64,000 nucleotides of DNA from Palaemon carinicauda (Eukaryota > Arthropoda > Malacostraca > Decapoda > Palaemonidae): the NCBI RefSeq assembly GCF_036898095.1, contig NC_090725.1:208859353-208923352 (forward strand). Reading direction: 5' to 3'. Positions within the stretch are counted from its first letter, which is position 1; every line of letters starts with the position of its first letter. Shown here one piece after another: positions 63,751 to 64,000 of this stretch. The notes under the pieces were generated by a model that worked only from the letters and a program-made list of their open reading frames with translations, was not told where the DNA came from and did no database searches. Made by a program: the position numbers and the translations under genes.

Positions 63751-64000
63751 ATGGAGTTGGAAGATAAGGGGTAGGAATGATGATGACACCAAGAGCAGGA
63801 AAGGCATTAACCGAATGCAGAGCTGTAAATAGTGGATTGTTACTAGTAAAATTCAAATCAAAGCCGTGCAATATGAGTATTAACGTTTTCTATGCCCCAA
63901 CAAATAAATCCCCTGAAGAAAGGACAGATGAATACTATGAAGAACTGCAGAGGATAATAGATGAGATCCCGGAGAGAGATATGAAAATTATGATTGGCGA
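63751..64000 (+). pseudogene. LINE APE-type endonuclease domain, cut by the window end
   Basis: Endonuclease of a non-LTR retrotransposon, which would nick target DNA. In + frames: [14 protein letters not shown] (63767-63810), [16 protein letters not shown] (63822-63870) and MSINVFYAPTNKSPEE (63872-63920), then YYEELQRIIDEIPERDMKIM and IGD at the edge, matching the EEP fold ('YAPT' strand and the 'GDFN' motif start). One + frame stays open from about 63764 to the edge. It starts directly at the microsatellite, so the copy seems 5'-truncated. Confidence 0.8.

Overview
The window is eukaryotic and most likely from a decapod crustacean, probably a shrimp. This is inferred from an intron-split metazoan gene, very dense (TA)n, (ATT)n and (CT)n microsatellites, abundant DIRS1-like retrotransposons (known to be widespread in Decapoda) and a (ATT)n-tailed interspersed repeat family. 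There are no operons, no rRNA and no convincing tRNA. The species cannot be fixed from the sequence.

One host gene is recognisable. It is the 3' end of an M1-family zinc aminopeptidase (aminopeptidase N/A or ERAP type) on the + strand. Four exons (5091-5240, 18927-19049, 19488-19710, 52575-52745) splice in phase with consensus AG/GT borders, encode about 221 residues of the C-terminal helical domain and end in TAA. The catalytic exons lie upstream of the window. The introns measure 13.7 kb, 0.44 kb and 32.9 kb, and almost everything else here is intron filler.

Intron filler before the first two visible exons: a decayed Tigger/pogo transposase with a minisatellite tail (1-2781); then, inside the 13.7-kb intron, a near-identical 0.75-kb local duplication (5386-6883), a retroelement fragment with a Cys-rich motif (about 7.1-8.0 kb), a 5' half of a DIRS element on the minus strand (about 8.0-12.1 kb), a 0.7-kb repeat, a GC-rich island between (TA)n tracts, another DIRS 5' portion (14.9-16.9 kb) and a LINE reverse transcriptase fragment (17.0-17.5 kb).

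The 32.9-kb last intron holds a nested stack. A Ty3/gypsy-type LTR retrotransposon (about 25367-46578) has its 5' LTR split by a piggyBac element (25684-28541, TTAA target duplication) and its 3' LTR split by a Tigger transposon (34688-45536). The Tigger transposase is itself split by a DIRS element (about 36328-44655). A further DIRS element (47497-52233), carrying a fragment of yet another, lies just before the last exon. All these elements carry stops, frameshifts or deletions and look inactive.

Most interesting points: (1) the LTR element has pol order protease-integrase-RT-RNase H together with a SCAN-like Gag, i.e. Gmr1-type organisation, apparently in an arthropod; (2) DIRS copies carry a conserved 3' splice site just before gag, and in one copy an in-phase exon 1 with a GTAAGT donor, suggesting a spliced Gag with an N-terminal Cys/His motif; (3) two DIRS copies retain both inverted termini and the internal complementary region. 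From 52746 to about 63 kb is AT-rich 3' flank or long 3' UTR with few transposons, and the window ends inside a LINE endonuclease domain.
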